Assembly: GCF_026212465.1 (NCBI RefSeq)
Contig: NC_080047.1
Span: 40,908,422 to 40,972,421 of the forward strand
Reading direction: 5' to 3'
DNA from: Amaranthus tricolor
Lineage: Eukaryota > Streptophyta > Magnoliopsida > Caryophyllales > Amaranthaceae
Length of the DNA stretch: 64,000 bases
Below, in pieces: positions 1-12,104 of the stretch. Within the stretch, counting starts at the first letter, position 1. Every line of letters begins with the position of its first letter. The notes under the pieces were generated by a model that ran no database searches, was not told the origin of the DNA, and saw only the letters and a program-made list of their open reading frames with translations. Both the position numbers and the translations under genes were made by a program.

Positions 1-90
1 AAAAGATTCGTCATTTTAACGTGTTTTATTGGTTATTTTTATAAAAAATCTTTCTATTTATATTATAAATTTTGGACAAAAATATTATCT

Positions 91-348
91 CAATTTGTCT
101 TGTATGAGACCGTCTCACTATGAAATGAGCCCATATAATTAGCTTTTTTTTTAATTGATTACTTTAAAATGGTAAATGATCGTTTTAAGGTTATAAGTTA
201 GCAGTCTACGAATATAAAAAATAATTATTTTAAAATTATATGTGATTACTTCAACGTTATAAGTGATCACTTTAACACAAAAAATGTGTATTGGGTCAGC
301 CCAATAAAATTGGTCTCACCGTGAGTCCGTCTCATTTAAGAATTTGTG
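91..348. repeat. Short dispersed repeat with GAGAC/GTCTC palindromic ends
   Basis: The left end has TGAGACCGTCTCAC and the right end has GGTCTCACCGTGAGTCCGTCTCA followed by AAGAATTTGTG. The middle is AT-rich and contains repeated GATCACTTTAA-like units. Relatives with the same palindromic ends occur at about 9076-9235, 11590-11825, 31398-31581, 33017-33155, 40852-41032 and 53460-53625. It has no coding capacity. It is probably a small non-autonomous transposon family, but I cannot assign a superfamily. Confidence 0.5.
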
Positions 349-402
349 AAAATATCTTTATTTGTCCTTATTTTACTATTTTAATAATGTCTATGTCTCC
401 AC

Positions 403-809
403 TAGGGGTGTTCAATGGTCGGGCCCCCATTTTGAGCCCTTATACTGCCTGTTTCTAGAAGGGCTTTTTAAGGCCGGACTGAAAATTAGTCGGGCTGAAA
501 ACGGGCTATACTATAATTAAAATGAAGCGGGCTATAAAATGGTTCAATAAGGGTCGAAAACGGGAGTTTATAAATAGTATAATTAATGTATAATTTAAAT
601 ATTATAAATGACAATATCAATGAAATTATTAATATTTTTTCAATCTAATTATCATAAATGATAATTTAATTGTTATAAATTGATAAATGGGGATTAAAAT
701 AATTTTTAGTAGTAAAAATGGGTCGGGTTGGGCCGGATCGGGTTTGAAAGCCCGACCCATATTTACGTAAGCCCGACACGGCCCCTATCCGGCACATTGA
801 ACACTCCTA
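403..809. mobile_element. hAT-type MITE with 8-bp target duplication
   Basis: The terminal inverted repeats are TAGGGGTGTTCAATG on the left and its near complement CATTGAACACTCCTA on the right. They are flanked by the direct repeat GTCTCCAC at 395-402 and 810-817. An 8-bp duplication and a TAGGG terminus are typical of hAT transposons. The interior is rich in GGGCC/CCCGAC words (subterminal repeats) and holds no ORF, so the element is non-autonomous. A second member of the same terminal family is nested at 15681-16268. Confidence 0.85.
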
Positions 810-817
810 GTCTCCAC

Positions 818-2081
818 ATATTTTCTTTTAACTTTATTTTAATATTTTTATACTTCTTATGGTCTTTAAATGTTTTCTGCTAACTTTGTAAAAATATTTT
901 TTTATTAGTTGTGATCCTTATATTTTATTCTACTAACTTTCTTTTAATAATTTTTTAATGTTTAAAGTTTTCACTTTCACTCCATTAAATTTATAATTCA
1001 TTAAAATAATATATCCACTATTTAAATGATTTTATTTTTCTTAATTCTTGTGAATATTTCTTGTGGGAACTTTATTAAGGAACGGATGGGGTAGAAAATT
1101 GGTAATAAACGAAATTAGAATAAGTATTAAAAATTGGTAATAAACGAAATTAGAATAAGTATGTTTATGAAATTAAAAGAGTTTTTTTATGTTGTCTTCC
1201 TCTGTTTCACTTATTTAGAAGCATTCACTATTCAGCAGGACTTGTGAATTGTGATACATTATTTTTCTAATAAACGACTCTCACAAGCGACCCAATCATA
1301 TTCAAAAAGAAATTTGAAAAATAAAAACTTATTTATACACGGAATTTTCAAGAAAATAACGTCGTTATGAAGGAATAAGATGTAAGGTTTAATACTTTAA
1401 TAAGTTCACTTCTCAAAATTAGTCAAAAAAAAAACTATGTTTCTCTCTTTTTAATGGAGTAAAAGAAACAACTTATTTGCTCACATTTCACCTTCAGATA
1501 AACTGATAAACTACTTGTTGAGTGAATCTTGTATTTGCAACTTAACATACAAATAAAAGATTTTAATTGGTGTACTAATAAAAATAACGTAAGCGTTTTT
1601 ATAACAATAGTAAACCTTAATTCAATAATTTAAAATTTTATTTTGTCATTTTCATTTTTGCTATCATGATATCAAATATTTTTGCTTTATAATTTTGGTA
1701 ATCTAACTCGATTTGCAGTTTAGATTTGTTTTTAGTTGAAAATTTGGTTTGGATTGGACCGAAAAAGTCTAAACCAAATAAATTTTGTTTGTACAATTTG
1801 AATTGTGGTCTAATTTAATTTGGATTGGATTGAAATTCAAAAACCAAAATAAATTTGGTTCGATTTTGTTTTTTGAAAAAACCAAAAGGCAGATCAAACT
1901 TTCACCCTACTTTTGACAACAAAATCAAAAATCTTTCATTTCTCTTTAAGTTGATAATGGCTCATAGTAGATATTTTAACATTATACAAATAGTTATTGT
2001 AATGAGCATAGTAAGCATTTATATCCTAAAAGTAGGTATTTTAATGAGACATAGTAGTTATTTTTACTAGTAGAATTATTA
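818..2081. other. AT-rich intergenic DNA
   Basis: No gene or RNA is visible. It contains the tandem duplication at 1095-1161. A stretch around 1720-1870 repeats words such as TTTGGATTGGA and AAACCAAA, which looks like subterminal repeats of a decayed transposon. The 71-residue frame at 1855-2070 has no recognisable protein features. Confidence 0.5.
1095..1161. repeat. Tandem duplication, 35-bp period
   Basis: A unit containing TTGGTAATAAACGAAATT followed by AGAATAAGTA occurs twice in direct orientation with a period of about 35 bp. It is a simple local duplication with no coding content. Confidence 0.8.
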
Positions 2082-2345
2082 CTTCCTCTGTATTATATTA
2101 GTCGCTACAGTTAATGTAGCAATCACTATTCATCATCTGATTTTATTTGGAATATATTTTTTTATGTATAATGTAAAACATAGTCAAGTGGAATCTTATT
2201 TGATTCGTCTTAATGCGTATTTTCATAATATTAACTTTTTAGAATTTTTTTATCATATGAAATTAAAGATATTATTAAAAATTAAAATCGTGTATTGAAT
2301 AACGTGAAAAACAGAAGTGTAGCAATTATTAAAATACAGAGGAAG
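2082..2345. mobile_element. Stowaway-like MITE (Tc1/Mariner type)
   Basis: The left end is TA followed by CTTCCTCTGTATTATATTAG. The right end is its complement, AAATACAGAGGAAG, followed by TA. The TA target duplication and the CTYCCTC start are the hallmarks of Stowaway MITEs. It is 264 bp with no ORF. The same terminal family recurs at 15654, 18781, 21122, 29030 and 34910. Confidence 0.75.
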
Positions 2346-2347
2346 TA

Positions 2348-4114
2348 TAACAGTATGGTTCACCAATAGATATTTTATATGTATAAGTAGATATTATGAT
2401 GATTTATAGTATATATTTTTATCAATAGAAATAGATATTTTATAAAGGAGTTATACTACGTATTTTTTGCAAGTATTCAATAAAAATAAGACAAGAAGAC
2501 AATGGTTGTGTTCTAAAATCAGTCTAAAAAAAGTGTCTAAGTGTCATATGATCCTATCGAAAATATGAGTGTTAAAAGGATCCAATAAGGATATACTTGA
2601 TATAGAATAGGGAGTTTGGGTAATAAAAGTGCACTACTACCTCATCAGTCACCAACAAATTGGATCTTTTTTAATACTGAACAAACAGTTTTTGTTGTAT
2701 TATTCACAAACACATCCACATTGAAATTTCCATTGAGGGCTTGCTAGAAGTAAGGGCATTAATTATGAGGAAATTTTTTTTGAGGGGAAAGTTTACAAAG
2801 AGATAGTTTCAAGGATATCAAGGAATATATCCCCTTTTGTAAAAGTATAAAAAAAAAATTACATTTTAGGCTGTATCAAATGATATCTTACGGATTTGAC
2901 CTATATTTAAACGTTATGATAAACGCATCACTCCCATTACCGCATGATCCACATCACTGTTCTGTGACCACAGACGCGACTATTACCGTATTTTTACTCT
3001 ATGCACAAATGGATCCATAAAAAAAACTTTTCGCAAGCGTAAAATTTTTAATTTGCAAAATAATAATTTTCAACACCAAAAAACTGAAAAATTACACGTT
3101 CACCAAACTTTCAACATCAATGGATATTGACAGAAACTTAAAGACATTGGCATATTAATTAGATCAAATGAAAATATGGTAACTTTTTGCTAAAATAAAT
3201 GAAAACAATTAACAAAAAAATCAAAAAAGAATCGCGGACCTGAAAATTATGCATAGGTACCATGGATGGGGGAGAATAATGCAAGTCACGTGTGATGTGA
3301 ATGTATGTGTGGTGGAGATATTATAATTAAGCCCATTATAATTACCCCTCCAAGCGATACAGCTCACTACACTCATTTTAAGCAAGACCTAGAAGGTAAG
3401 GAGAATTTGTAATTCAAGAAAAAGTGAAAGTCATGGGCTACCTTTGTAATTCAAACTATTGTATAGTGCTTAAACAAGGTCGTATCATCATAACACAGAT
3501 GTGTTATTAAGGTTTTTGAGCTTACGGCCGAAATATAGGCGAGACAACCGCAAAACCATCAATATTGCCCATGAAATCCGTTTTGTAAAGGTTATACAAT
3601 GATAACCGAAATCGTATTTTTGCACAATGATTTGAACAAATTAGCTTGGATGCTTTTTTTAACTTTGAGGGATTTACTATTGTTAGCCAATTTAAATTAA
3701 AAAAGGTAAACAACTAATTTAAAAGAAATAGCTTATGAGAAATTACTTTTTATACTAGTTTCTTTGTAAAGACTATTTTAATGTCGTATTTAAAGAAATT
3801 CATACATTAACCTTGAAATTTAAAAAGGTAATTTATGATTTTTTTTTTCTCATGATAATATTATAAAAGGTGAGCTATTGTAATGAAAAAGATATAAAAG
3901 GTAGTCTTTGGAAACAAAATTAGAAATCAACACCTCAAAATCAGGCAAAAGCTAGTCCTATGCAAACAATATGTTATGAAAGATAGTTTCTCAAATTCAA
4001 TCAGTATGATTGAAGTCTATCGCAAAACATGTATCAAAAGAAAATTTCTCATAAATATATAACACATTTTACGAAAAATACTATTTAAGAAAAATCTGTT
4101 AGAGATTATCTTTA
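2348..4114. other. AT-rich intergenic DNA, no gene seen
   Basis: I found no coding exon, RNA gene or complete transposon here. The minus-strand frame at 3522-3713 has no family features. The right edge is the flank of the Harbinger element. Confidence 0.5.
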
Positions 4115-5076
4115 GAGTATGTTTGGATTGGGCTATTTCATTTGAATTGATGGAATTGGCCCAATTCCATTATTTGGCTAAGCTGAAAAATTGAAATTAG
4201 AATTGGCCAAATTCCAATACAATTCCAACCCAAGTAAAAAACAAACTCTTCATTTTCAACCCATACCTTCTCTAATTTCAAATCCTATTTAGTCCAAATA
4301 TTTCTTTTTTATATTAAATATATATTAAGATTAAAATCCCCTCCCTCACAGTCACTGCATCCCACTCTCAGTTCCCTCACTGCCTCACGCACGCCCTCAG
4401 CGGCTCAGCCCCTCACTTCCACAATCCTCACGCTGCGTCCTAGACTCCCAGAGTCCCAGTCATCACTTGACAGCCCACAGCCCACAGCCCACCGGCCACC
4501 GCTTACTCCTCCCCTCTCCTCACAGGGGGCTGGGGGATTTGAGGGTAATAAACCCTAATTTTATTTTTTTTTCCTACAATACTTTTGATTTATGTTGAAT
4601 TGTTGAGTAGTTTTTTATTTATTTGAGTTTAGTGGTTGATTTATGTTGAATTGTTGAGTTCAATGGTGATTTTTGATTTATTCTAGTATTAATTCCATGG
4701 TGAATGCTGGGCATTTTTGCTGGTATATTACGTTCACTGCTAGGTACCAATAATTGTTATGCTATCTGCTCCTGTAATTTGAGCGCTCTTCTTAGGCAGC
4801 CATTGCTAGATCTTGGTTTCAAATCTCTTGTAGAGCTGCCCATTAATTTATTTGTGTTAACAACTTGCTATACTTCTATCCAAGCAAGGATTTTAAATTT
4901 GATTTCTTAATTGTTTTACCCTGTCTTGGTCCTTTGATCTGCCTTGGTCTGTCAGTTGCACTTCACTCTGTTTTTCGGGCTCTAGAATATACTTGTGTTT
5001 TAGTTATTAATTTGCATCTATAAGCTTTTATTATTAATGTTACGATGTTATTAATTAATTAAACATTGGTTATATT

Positions 5077-6405
5077 ATGTCTCAGTATACCATGTCTCAT
5101 GATCGACAAGTTTCTATTGTTAGAAACCGAACTAGAGATGACAATAGTGATAGCGATGAAGATGAAATGGAACTAATTGCAATAGTTAGTGGCTTTATTA
5201 TGGTTGTAGTGGGAGCATGGTTTGATAGGTTTCAGCATAAAGAAGTACCTTGGAACGAACATGAACATGCAATTAAAAGAGCATATTGGTTGGATTCCCT
5301 CATGAATGATAGGATTTGTAAAGAGCAGTTATGTATGGATCGGAGATGTTTTGATAAGTTGTGCGAGGTTTTAGTTACTAGAGGAGACCTAGTTACTACT
5401 AGGAATGTGACTGTAATAGAAATTGCTGCTTTTTTTCTACATACTCTTACCCATGATCTGAAGAATAGAACTATTGGTGCCATGTTCACTCATTCGGGAG
5501 AAACGGTAAGCCGTCAATTCCATACCGTGCTCAAAGTTGTGATGAAAATAGGCAAGTATTATATCAAGCAAGTAGATTTCAATGTGACTTATGATGGAGA
5601 CACCAAGTGGAAGTGGTTTGAGGAGACACTTGGGGCACTTGATGGGACACTTATTAAGATGACAGTTCCCATCGAAGATCGACCTAGATATAGAGATAGG
5701 AAAGGAGATATTACTACCAATGTACTAGCTACATGTCATCCAAGTCTTCGGTTCAATTATGTTTTGCCTGGCTGGGAGGGATCGGCTTCTGATCCTCGCA
5801 TTTTAGGGGACGCCCTTCGAAGACCTAATGGTCTCAAAGTTCCTAGGAGTAAGCAAAACCTCAAGTAGCTCGAAATTATAATTCTTTATAATTTTACTTT
5901 CTTATATAATTTTTTTTTAATGTCACAGATAAATATTTTCTTGTTGATTTGGGATATTCTAATGCACAAGGCTTCTTGGCTCCATATAAAGGTACACGTT
6001 ACCATTTAAACTTGTGGAGAGGAAGTGCTCCTACAAACTACAAAGAATTTTTCAACTTATGTCATTCATCCGCACGGAATACTATTGAAAGAGCCTTTTG
6101 GGTTATTGAAAAAGAGGTGGGCTATATTGAGGAAAAGTAGCTTTTATGATAAGCAAACACAAGTAAGAATCATAAATGCATGCTTTATTCTCCATAATTT
6201 TGTTAGAGAAGAAAATTTGGATGAGGAGAATTTGTTAAATGAGGTGGACGATGATTTATCAAATGTAGAAGCTTTTGATACAATGGAGGATGAATGGGAG
6301 CATTTCATTTCAATGGCACAAGCCTCACCTCAATGGAACAACTTAAGAGATGAAATGTCACAAAAAATGTTCCGAGAATACCAAGCTCGAAGGGGGGCTA
6401 CTTGA
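5077..6405 (+). pseudogene. PIF/Harbinger DDE nuclease (transposase), frameshifted
   Basis: Exon 1 (5077-5848) encodes an acidic N-terminus, then a helix-turn-helix-like region around residues 90-150 (DRRCFDKLCEVL, IAAFFLHTLTHDLKNR). The catalytic GALDGT motif follows near residue 189, then RYRDRKGDITTNVLA and GSASDPRIL with the second aspartate. A GTAAGC donor at 5849 and a CACAG acceptor ending at 5928 define an 80-bp intron. Exon 2 continues in frame with YFLVDLGYSNAQGFLAPY and RNTIERAF, which carries the catalytic glutamate. An extra T in the run at 6096-6099 then breaks the frame. The C-terminal part (KKRWAILRKSSFYDKQTQ, IINACFILHNFVREE) continues in another frame to the stop at 6405. 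All three acidic residues are present, but the protein cannot be made intact. The family is clear from the motif order. Confidence 0.9.
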
Positions 6406-6544
6406 TTTTGGTTATTTTTATTCTCTAGTAGTGTAGGTGTGTGAATGTGAATTTAGTACAATGTTTTGTATTCATATGCCAACACTTGTAATTGATTTTA
6501 GATAATGAAACCTTCTAAATGTGTTGTTTTATTTTTGGTAGGTA

Positions 6545-8015
6545 ATGAGCAATAAAAGAAGCTATGTGTCTTGGAATAAGCAGATGGATGACATTCTTAC
6601 TCGAGTTTTGTTAGAACAAATCAACAACAAGGAAAAAGGAGATGGAGACTTTAAGCCTCAAGCTTACCAAGCTGTTGTTGATGAGTTAAAGAGAGAGTTA
6701 GGCATTGCACTTAATGTAGATCATGTGAGAAACCGAACTAAGTCTTGGAAGAAAGACTATGGCTGCATCACGGACATCAAGACTTATACAAAATTTAAGT
6801 GGGATGATGAAAAAAAATGATCGTAATCACAATGGAAGATCTACCTCATGGACAGAATATATTAAGGTATGTATGGCTGAGTTTCTACTTGTATATTTCA
6901 TTGACTAGTATAGATTAGTGAGTTTAGGAGCAGAGTAACATGACCTGTATTGAGTATAAATTACTGCCTCTGCCCTGCCTATGAGTTAAAATATGTTACA
7001 TCTTGAAGTAAAAGACACTATGTATCACACATAATCTATACAACAGGACTAATCCCTGGATTATGTATGTACTTGTCTTTTGCTGTCGTCTTAGTTAATT
7101 TTCAGCAAGCCATAATAAGACACTACTTCTACTCTTATCTTTAATACTAATTGCAGGACATGCATATTTGACCAAGTCTCTGATGATAAACTCATATCCA
7201 AGAGATTTCGGCACTACTATTAAATTCATGCTCAATCATTAACTGCTTAATCTAACATTGTAAATTTGATCCCTTCCTTTTATTGCTACTTTGTTTTTTT
7301 GGTCGAGACTGCTTATTGCTCAGTGCAGTTGATTAACTAGAGTATATAATTTATAGATGGCTTCCTTTTATTCCGAGTTGTTTCAGTTTAAATGATATAT
7401 AGATGGCTTTCTCCAAATAACAGTTGTACTCTGAGTTGTTTCTAGTTGCATATTCTTGGTTCTTTAAGAATCTGATCTGCTCAAGTATGCTTTCTCCAAA
7501 TTGTGTTACTATTGCTTATTTGCTTCTTTGTTTGCTAAATTGGGATTGTGATCGAGTAGGTAAACAAAAATGGTCCCCCTTATCGCAACAAGTGCATAGA
7601 AAATTGGAAAGATATTTGCACTTTATTTGGTGCGGATAGAGCCGTCGGGGATGGTGCAGAACAGCACGAGGAGGCAGCGGATGCCATGGAGGGGGAGATG
7701 ATCTGTGAACAAACAAGCCCTTCTAAGGATCCAACTAATTCAAGCTCTCGCAAGCGGAAAAAAGGATAGTGTAGCTAATGCGGATAGTTTTGCCGAGTCA
7801 TTTAGAGAGTACGTGCAAAACAAGATTAAAGACGCTCCGAAACTCACTGTCAAGAGATTCACACTGTTGTTTCTCAAGTGCTTGGCATTTCTAGGATTCA
7901 GACTATGCGGGCAGTAAAGAAGTTTATGAATGGTAATCCCGACGAGTTTCTGGTGTTGAAAGAACTACCGGAGGATGAGAAACTCGACTGGATACTCTTA
8001 TGCCTTGACGAGTAG
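6545..8015 (+). pseudogene. Myb/SANT-like accessory protein of the Harbinger element, broken
   Basis: The first segment starts at the ATG at 6545 and reads WNKQMDDILTRVLLEQ, FKPQAYQAVVDELKRELGI and LNVDHVRNRTKSWKKDY. This is the trihelix Myb/SANT-like domain of plant PIF/Harbinger ORF1 proteins. The frame stops at 6820 in a run of eight A, and the continuation (EKKMIVITMEDL) lies in another frame. A probable intron runs from GTATGT at 6867 to TAG at 7559. The next exon reads NWKDICTLFGADRAVGDGAEQ and ends at a premature stop near 7770. The tail LVLKELPEDEKLDWILLCLDE ends at the stop at 8013-8015. It has at least three frame breaks. In such elements this protein partners the nuclease at the transposon ends; here it is a relic. 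Confidence 0.8.
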
Positions 8016-8347
8016 TTTGTACGTTACACTTTTGATATTCTATGTTAAGATAACTTTTAATGTGACAATTTCAGATTATTGTAATATCATAATAAATTTT
8101 ATTTGCTAATATTTAATATTTTTGGTTGAATGTAATTACAAGGTTATCCAAACAATGCTATAGAATTTAAATTTGGGAATCCAATTTCAATATTTTCCAA
8201 ACAACTATGTGGAATTGAAATATAGGAATTCAATTCTTTGATTTCCAAACGAGATTGAGGAATTGAAATTGGAATTTAAATCCATGATTTCAATTTCTTG
8301 AATTGAATTATAAAAATTCAAATGAAATTTGTTTTCCAAACACTATC

Positions 8348-9304
8348 ATATTTTCATTTTCCGAATAATCATCCTTACTAAATTCACACTAATATATCTA
8401 CCACTATTTTAATATATTTTCCTACCCTTTAAATCTTATCATTTTCTTATTGTTGAAATATTTTGTATCATGTAATACACTTTTTTCATATTACTCTTTT
8501 TTTTTTCTAACCATTAGTTCCGCATAATTTTCTTATATTGATTTCATTCTCATTACCTTCTATACCCTCCATGACAATTACACTATCTTTACAAACTCCT
8601 TAAACGCTTGTACACTAGTTCGTATTATGAAACATAGCTTTAAAAACATTTTCTTTACGGAACATACCTATTTTAAGATATTCTTTGCAAAAAAAAAATT
8701 ATGCACGACAATTATTATAAAATATGATTTAAAAGATAGTTTTGGATAATAGACCAATAATAAAAGTCGTCATTGACGATCAAAATGTTATTGTTTTGCA
8801 AACACATATAAAGTTATTTCAAACAAATATTAATAAACTTATTTATAAAATTGTTCTTATTTGTTACCATTTCATAAGTGTTGGCCTTCGAGTTGTTATC
8901 TAAATGTATCAAACAATTACCTAGAGTCGTCAACAAGACAATAAAACTTGGAATTTCATTTACAAATATGAATTCCTAGTTATATTGTAAATGATACGTT
9001 TTGACCTTTACTATTTATACAATGGTCAACATAAATTTTCTAACATATAAAACAATTGATATTGCACTCATTCTTGATTGAGGTCGTCTCACCGTGAGAC
9101 GACTTTAATTGGGTAAGCACAAACTGTTTAAAAATAAATAACCACTTCATATACGTGTTAAATTTAGTTTTTTATGGTTTTTTTGTATTTTTTTTCTAAT
9201 GGGTTGTTTGTATGGGTCTGTCTCACGGTGAAAGAGATATTTATGTCACTAAACCAAATGAAGCCATAACAGAATAGGGCAGTGGGTAGAGGGAATGAAT
9301 CTAT
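8348..9304. other. AT-rich DNA with one GAGAC-family repeat
   Basis: No gene is visible. At about 9076-9235 a member of the GAGAC repeat family is present: GGTCGTCTCACCGTGAGACG on the left and GGTCTGTCTCACGGTG on the right. The rest is AT-rich and I see nothing in it. Confidence 0.45.
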
Positions 9305-9841
9305 TGTTGGAATTATAGGCCTTTTCAAGGTCTTCTCAAAATCTTCTTATGACTACAATTAACACACATTGATTATTTATAACATTTATATATGAGAAAT
9401 ATGTTTTGGAGTTGTATTTAACATGTGTTTGATATGAAAGATATGGTGTGACACGAACTTGTCGTTGCATTAAGAAAGTTAGTTCCAAACTATCCCAAAT
9501 GTAAGTAGACAGGACATTCCCAAGGTTAACACACCCACCAATAGCAATGTATACTCATTACTAGAGGTGTGGAACAAATACCACTCTTGCACAAGTGAAT
9601 AACAATAGAGATGAGAAATTGAGAATTGTGTGTTTTCAAATAAATGAAACATTACCTATTTATAGGGATTTTCTAACAACTCTTTTTCAACCTTCATAAA
9701 GCATCGTCAAAGAATATAAAGTTATCGTAATAAGATTAATTCACATCATAAATGAAAAAGGAGTTGTTGGAGAAATTAAATAACTCTATGAATGAAAAAA
9801 AGAGTTATTGGAGAAGGCTTTAAATGGCCATTTATCCAACA
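9305..9841 (-). mobile_element. Lone LTR (Copia-like), with adjoining polypurine tract
   Basis: The segment begins TGTTGGAATTATAGGCC and ends GGCCATTTATCCAACA, so it has the TG...CA ends and short inverted termini of an LTR. On the minus strand a TATA motif (CTATAAATAGG) lies near 9655-9667. Immediately right of the LTR is ATCCCCCACAAA, which on the minus strand is the purine tract TTTGTGGGGGAT. It is therefore the 3' LTR of a minus-strand element whose body is mostly lost. I see no second LTR. Confidence 0.65.
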
Positions 9842-11020
9842 ATCCCCCACAAATGCTATTTAAGAAAAATACTTGTGCAAGAGAAAGCTTTAGTGCATAG
9901 CAACTAAGTGGAGTAAGCCTTGAACTTATTGTTTAGGGAAAGGAGGCAACAATTCACAAGCCCCAAGAGCTCTTGATCAAGCAAGTGAACTACAAGATCT
10001 ATTAAGAGTCTAATGACTCATCCCTCTGATATAGAGCAATGCCAATAAATGCCATAGGGATAGGTAAAATGCATGCTCATCCACGTTTGGGCTTTAGCAC
10101 TATCCCCCCGACACATCAAGAACCACTTATCTTAATAATCCTTTTTGAAAAAAGATATGTATGGTATTCACATTTCCTATTTAAGGACTTTCTCCCGTAA
10201 AGGAATCATGGTATTCTTTTCCCCCATGAAGAGAATCGTATCAAGATATCCTTTTGATAAGGTAATGAATGGTATTCTTACTTTTTCCAAGAGGAACTTT
10301 TCCCCATTTAGAAATTTATATCACAGTATCATTCTTATCTCAAAAGAAACATCATCAAACAAATTCATACTATTACCTCAAGTAACATATAGTTTGATGC
10401 TCACAACTTAAGTATGATATTCAAAACAATAAGAAATACTTAAGTATTCCAAACTCATCATGGTTATAAAAGAGCAACTCATGCATCTAACAAACAACTT
10501 GAACACTTAAAGCCTAATCTTAAATTAGGTACCACCTTCAAGTCATATGCATAATTTTAAATAACCATATTTATCCATTTTCATATTTGTTCATCACAAC
10601 ATAAGTCACACAACCTATTATGAATACCTTGCAACTCTTCAAATGTAGTAACAAATATTCATGTAACAAACAAGTGACTCAATCAAAATCAAGAACAAAA
10701 TCACAAAGGGACTCATTAATTGCTAAACGTTTCATAGGTTCAATTCAAACCCAAAGTAGTTCCATCTATTAATAATATTTTAGGAAAATACAGGGAACAT
10801 CACATATTTAAAGAGGTTTAAGAACACAACAATCAATAACCTTTAGTAAATACTTTTTAAATAATTTCATCAAAAATACTTAAATAAATATTATCTTTGA
10901 CAGGGGAAATATTTATAATACCCCCACATTGAAGGAGTTTAACAATACTTAAAGAAGATCACATGATGGTCAATAAATTCCACAATTTAAATCCCCCACA
11001 TAAAAATGATCACAGTAGGA
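9842..11020 (-). other. Probable remnant interior of the retroelement, non-coding
   Basis: The sequence directly follows the polypurine tract and stays AC-rich, with recurring CCCCCAC words (about 10100, 10920 and 10990). No gag, protease, integrase or reverse transcriptase motif can be read in any frame. The plus-strand 88-residue frame at 10145-10411 shows no known domain. It is most likely 3' untranslated or decayed retroelement DNA. Confidence 0.4.
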
Positions 11021-11335
11021 AGATGCGAAAAAATAAAAAAGAAACGTTTAAGAAGGTTTGGTCATATGCAAAAATGATGTAATAGCGATTTGGTAACGAA
11101 TATAGAAAGTTGAAGCTCGAAGAACTTAAAAAGGGTGAGACAGAGAGAACGAAGATGACCTGGAGAGCACGAATGAAAAGGGAAAAGCAAGATTTCGACT
11201 CCTAGATTGAGATGGTAGAAAATCAAAACAAATAAAGAAAACTCCATGTAGACGACTATTGAAAATGATATATTGGTTCATGCACTGACCCCAATCTTTT
11301 GAAATTAAGGCTTTGGTATTTTTATAAACTTTTTA
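11021..11335 (+). mobile_element. LINE 3' fragment
   Basis: In broken frames this reads FGHMQK, NIESWSSKNLKR and a DNA segment ending in a counterpart of the tail MWTTVESNILVH. It aligns by eye with the C-terminal end of the LINE at about 48560-48860, including the shared 3' words AATGATATATTGGTTCATG and TTAAGGCTTTGG. LINE copies are usually truncated at the 5' end, and only the last ~300 bp remain here. All frames are interrupted. Confidence 0.7.
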
Positions 11336-11589
11336 AAAATAATTTCAACTATCATGTTTCTAATTTATAACTTAAAAAACAGAAGGCATAACCAAAGATA
11401 TATATTACTCAAGTAGTGTAAAAGAGGGTTAAAACTTTGCCCCATTAGGTTTTTAATATTTTATTTTAGTCTTTTTTTTAATATTTTTATTTTGACTAAT
11501 ATCTCCACCATTTTCTTTAAATCTATTCTTCACACGTTTTTTTCATTTTTTTAATCTTATCTATACTATTTAATTTTTTCAACCATTTT

Positions 11590-11825
11590 CTTAATTAAAG
11601 TGCAATTATGGGCTGTTGCAATTTCTTGGCAAGAAAGAAGTGATGATTTTAAGACTAAAAAAGCTAATCACTTTCACTTTAAAATTGTAATGAATTATTT
11701 TAAGGTCATAACTTATCACTTTAAACCTGTAAATATACAATGGACCATCCTTAAAGAAATTTGTCTCACCATACAACTTGAGAATGTGTGATAGAAGTAT
11801 AATGAGACGGTCTTAAGATGAAACT
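11590..11825. repeat. Degenerate GAGAC-family repeat
   Basis: It contains AATCACTTTCACTTTAAAAT, ATCACTTTAAACCTGTAAA, TTTGTCTCACCATA and ATGAGACGGTC. These correspond to the interior and ends of the repeat at 91-348. There is no coding capacity. The 63-residue frame within it is fortuitous. Confidence 0.45.
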
Positions 11826-11932
11826 ATCAAAGTCGATCTTAAAGTGATTTAGAGAATTTGACTAATTATATGATATCGTATCAGAGTGACACAGTCTCAT
11901 ACAATTTGTTGAGATATAAGTATATTTTTTAA

Positions 11933-12067
11933 TGGGCTCGAGTAAAACTTTGGGCCGATTTATCTCCAAAGTTTAAAATCCACTTTCTTGTTCTCCGATG
12001 TAGGACTATAAAAGCATCTCAGTTTCTAGGGTTTATCGTCTACTCCTCATTTCAGATATAACCCTAA
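11933..12067 (+). promoter_or_regulatory. RPL6 promoter: site II motifs, TATA box, telo-boxes
   Basis: Two site II words are present: TGGGCT at 11933-11938 and TGGGCC at 11951-11956. A TATA box (TATAAAAG) lies at 12007-12014. Downstream are the telo-box words AGGGTTTA near 12027-12034 and AACCCTAA near 12060-12067, both within the expected 5' leader. Site II plus telo-box is the known promoter signature of plant ribosomal-protein and other growth-linked genes (bound by TCP and telomere-repeat-binding factors). This supports coordinated expression with other ribosomal-protein genes. Confidence 0.75.
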
Positions 12068-12104
12068 AACCAGAACAAGCAGAATCAATCAGCCGGCAGT
12101 AATA

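Larger units (their letters stand above)
4115..8347 (+). mobile_element. PIF/Harbinger DNA transposon, decayed
   Basis: This 4.2-kb element carries the two genes typical of PIF/Harbinger transposons: a DDE nuclease, and a Myb/SANT-like DNA-binding protein downstream on the same strand. The ends are imperfect inverted repeats. The left end begins GAGTATGTTTGGA; the right end, read on the minus strand, begins GATAGTGTTTGGA. Both continue into TTTCATTTGAATT. GGAATTG-type words are repeated just inside both ends. The left flank is TTA and the right flank is ATA, so the expected 3-bp TWA duplication is only approximate. A GC-richer leader lies at 4340-4540. Frameshifts in both genes indicate that it is no longer autonomous. 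Confidence 0.85.
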
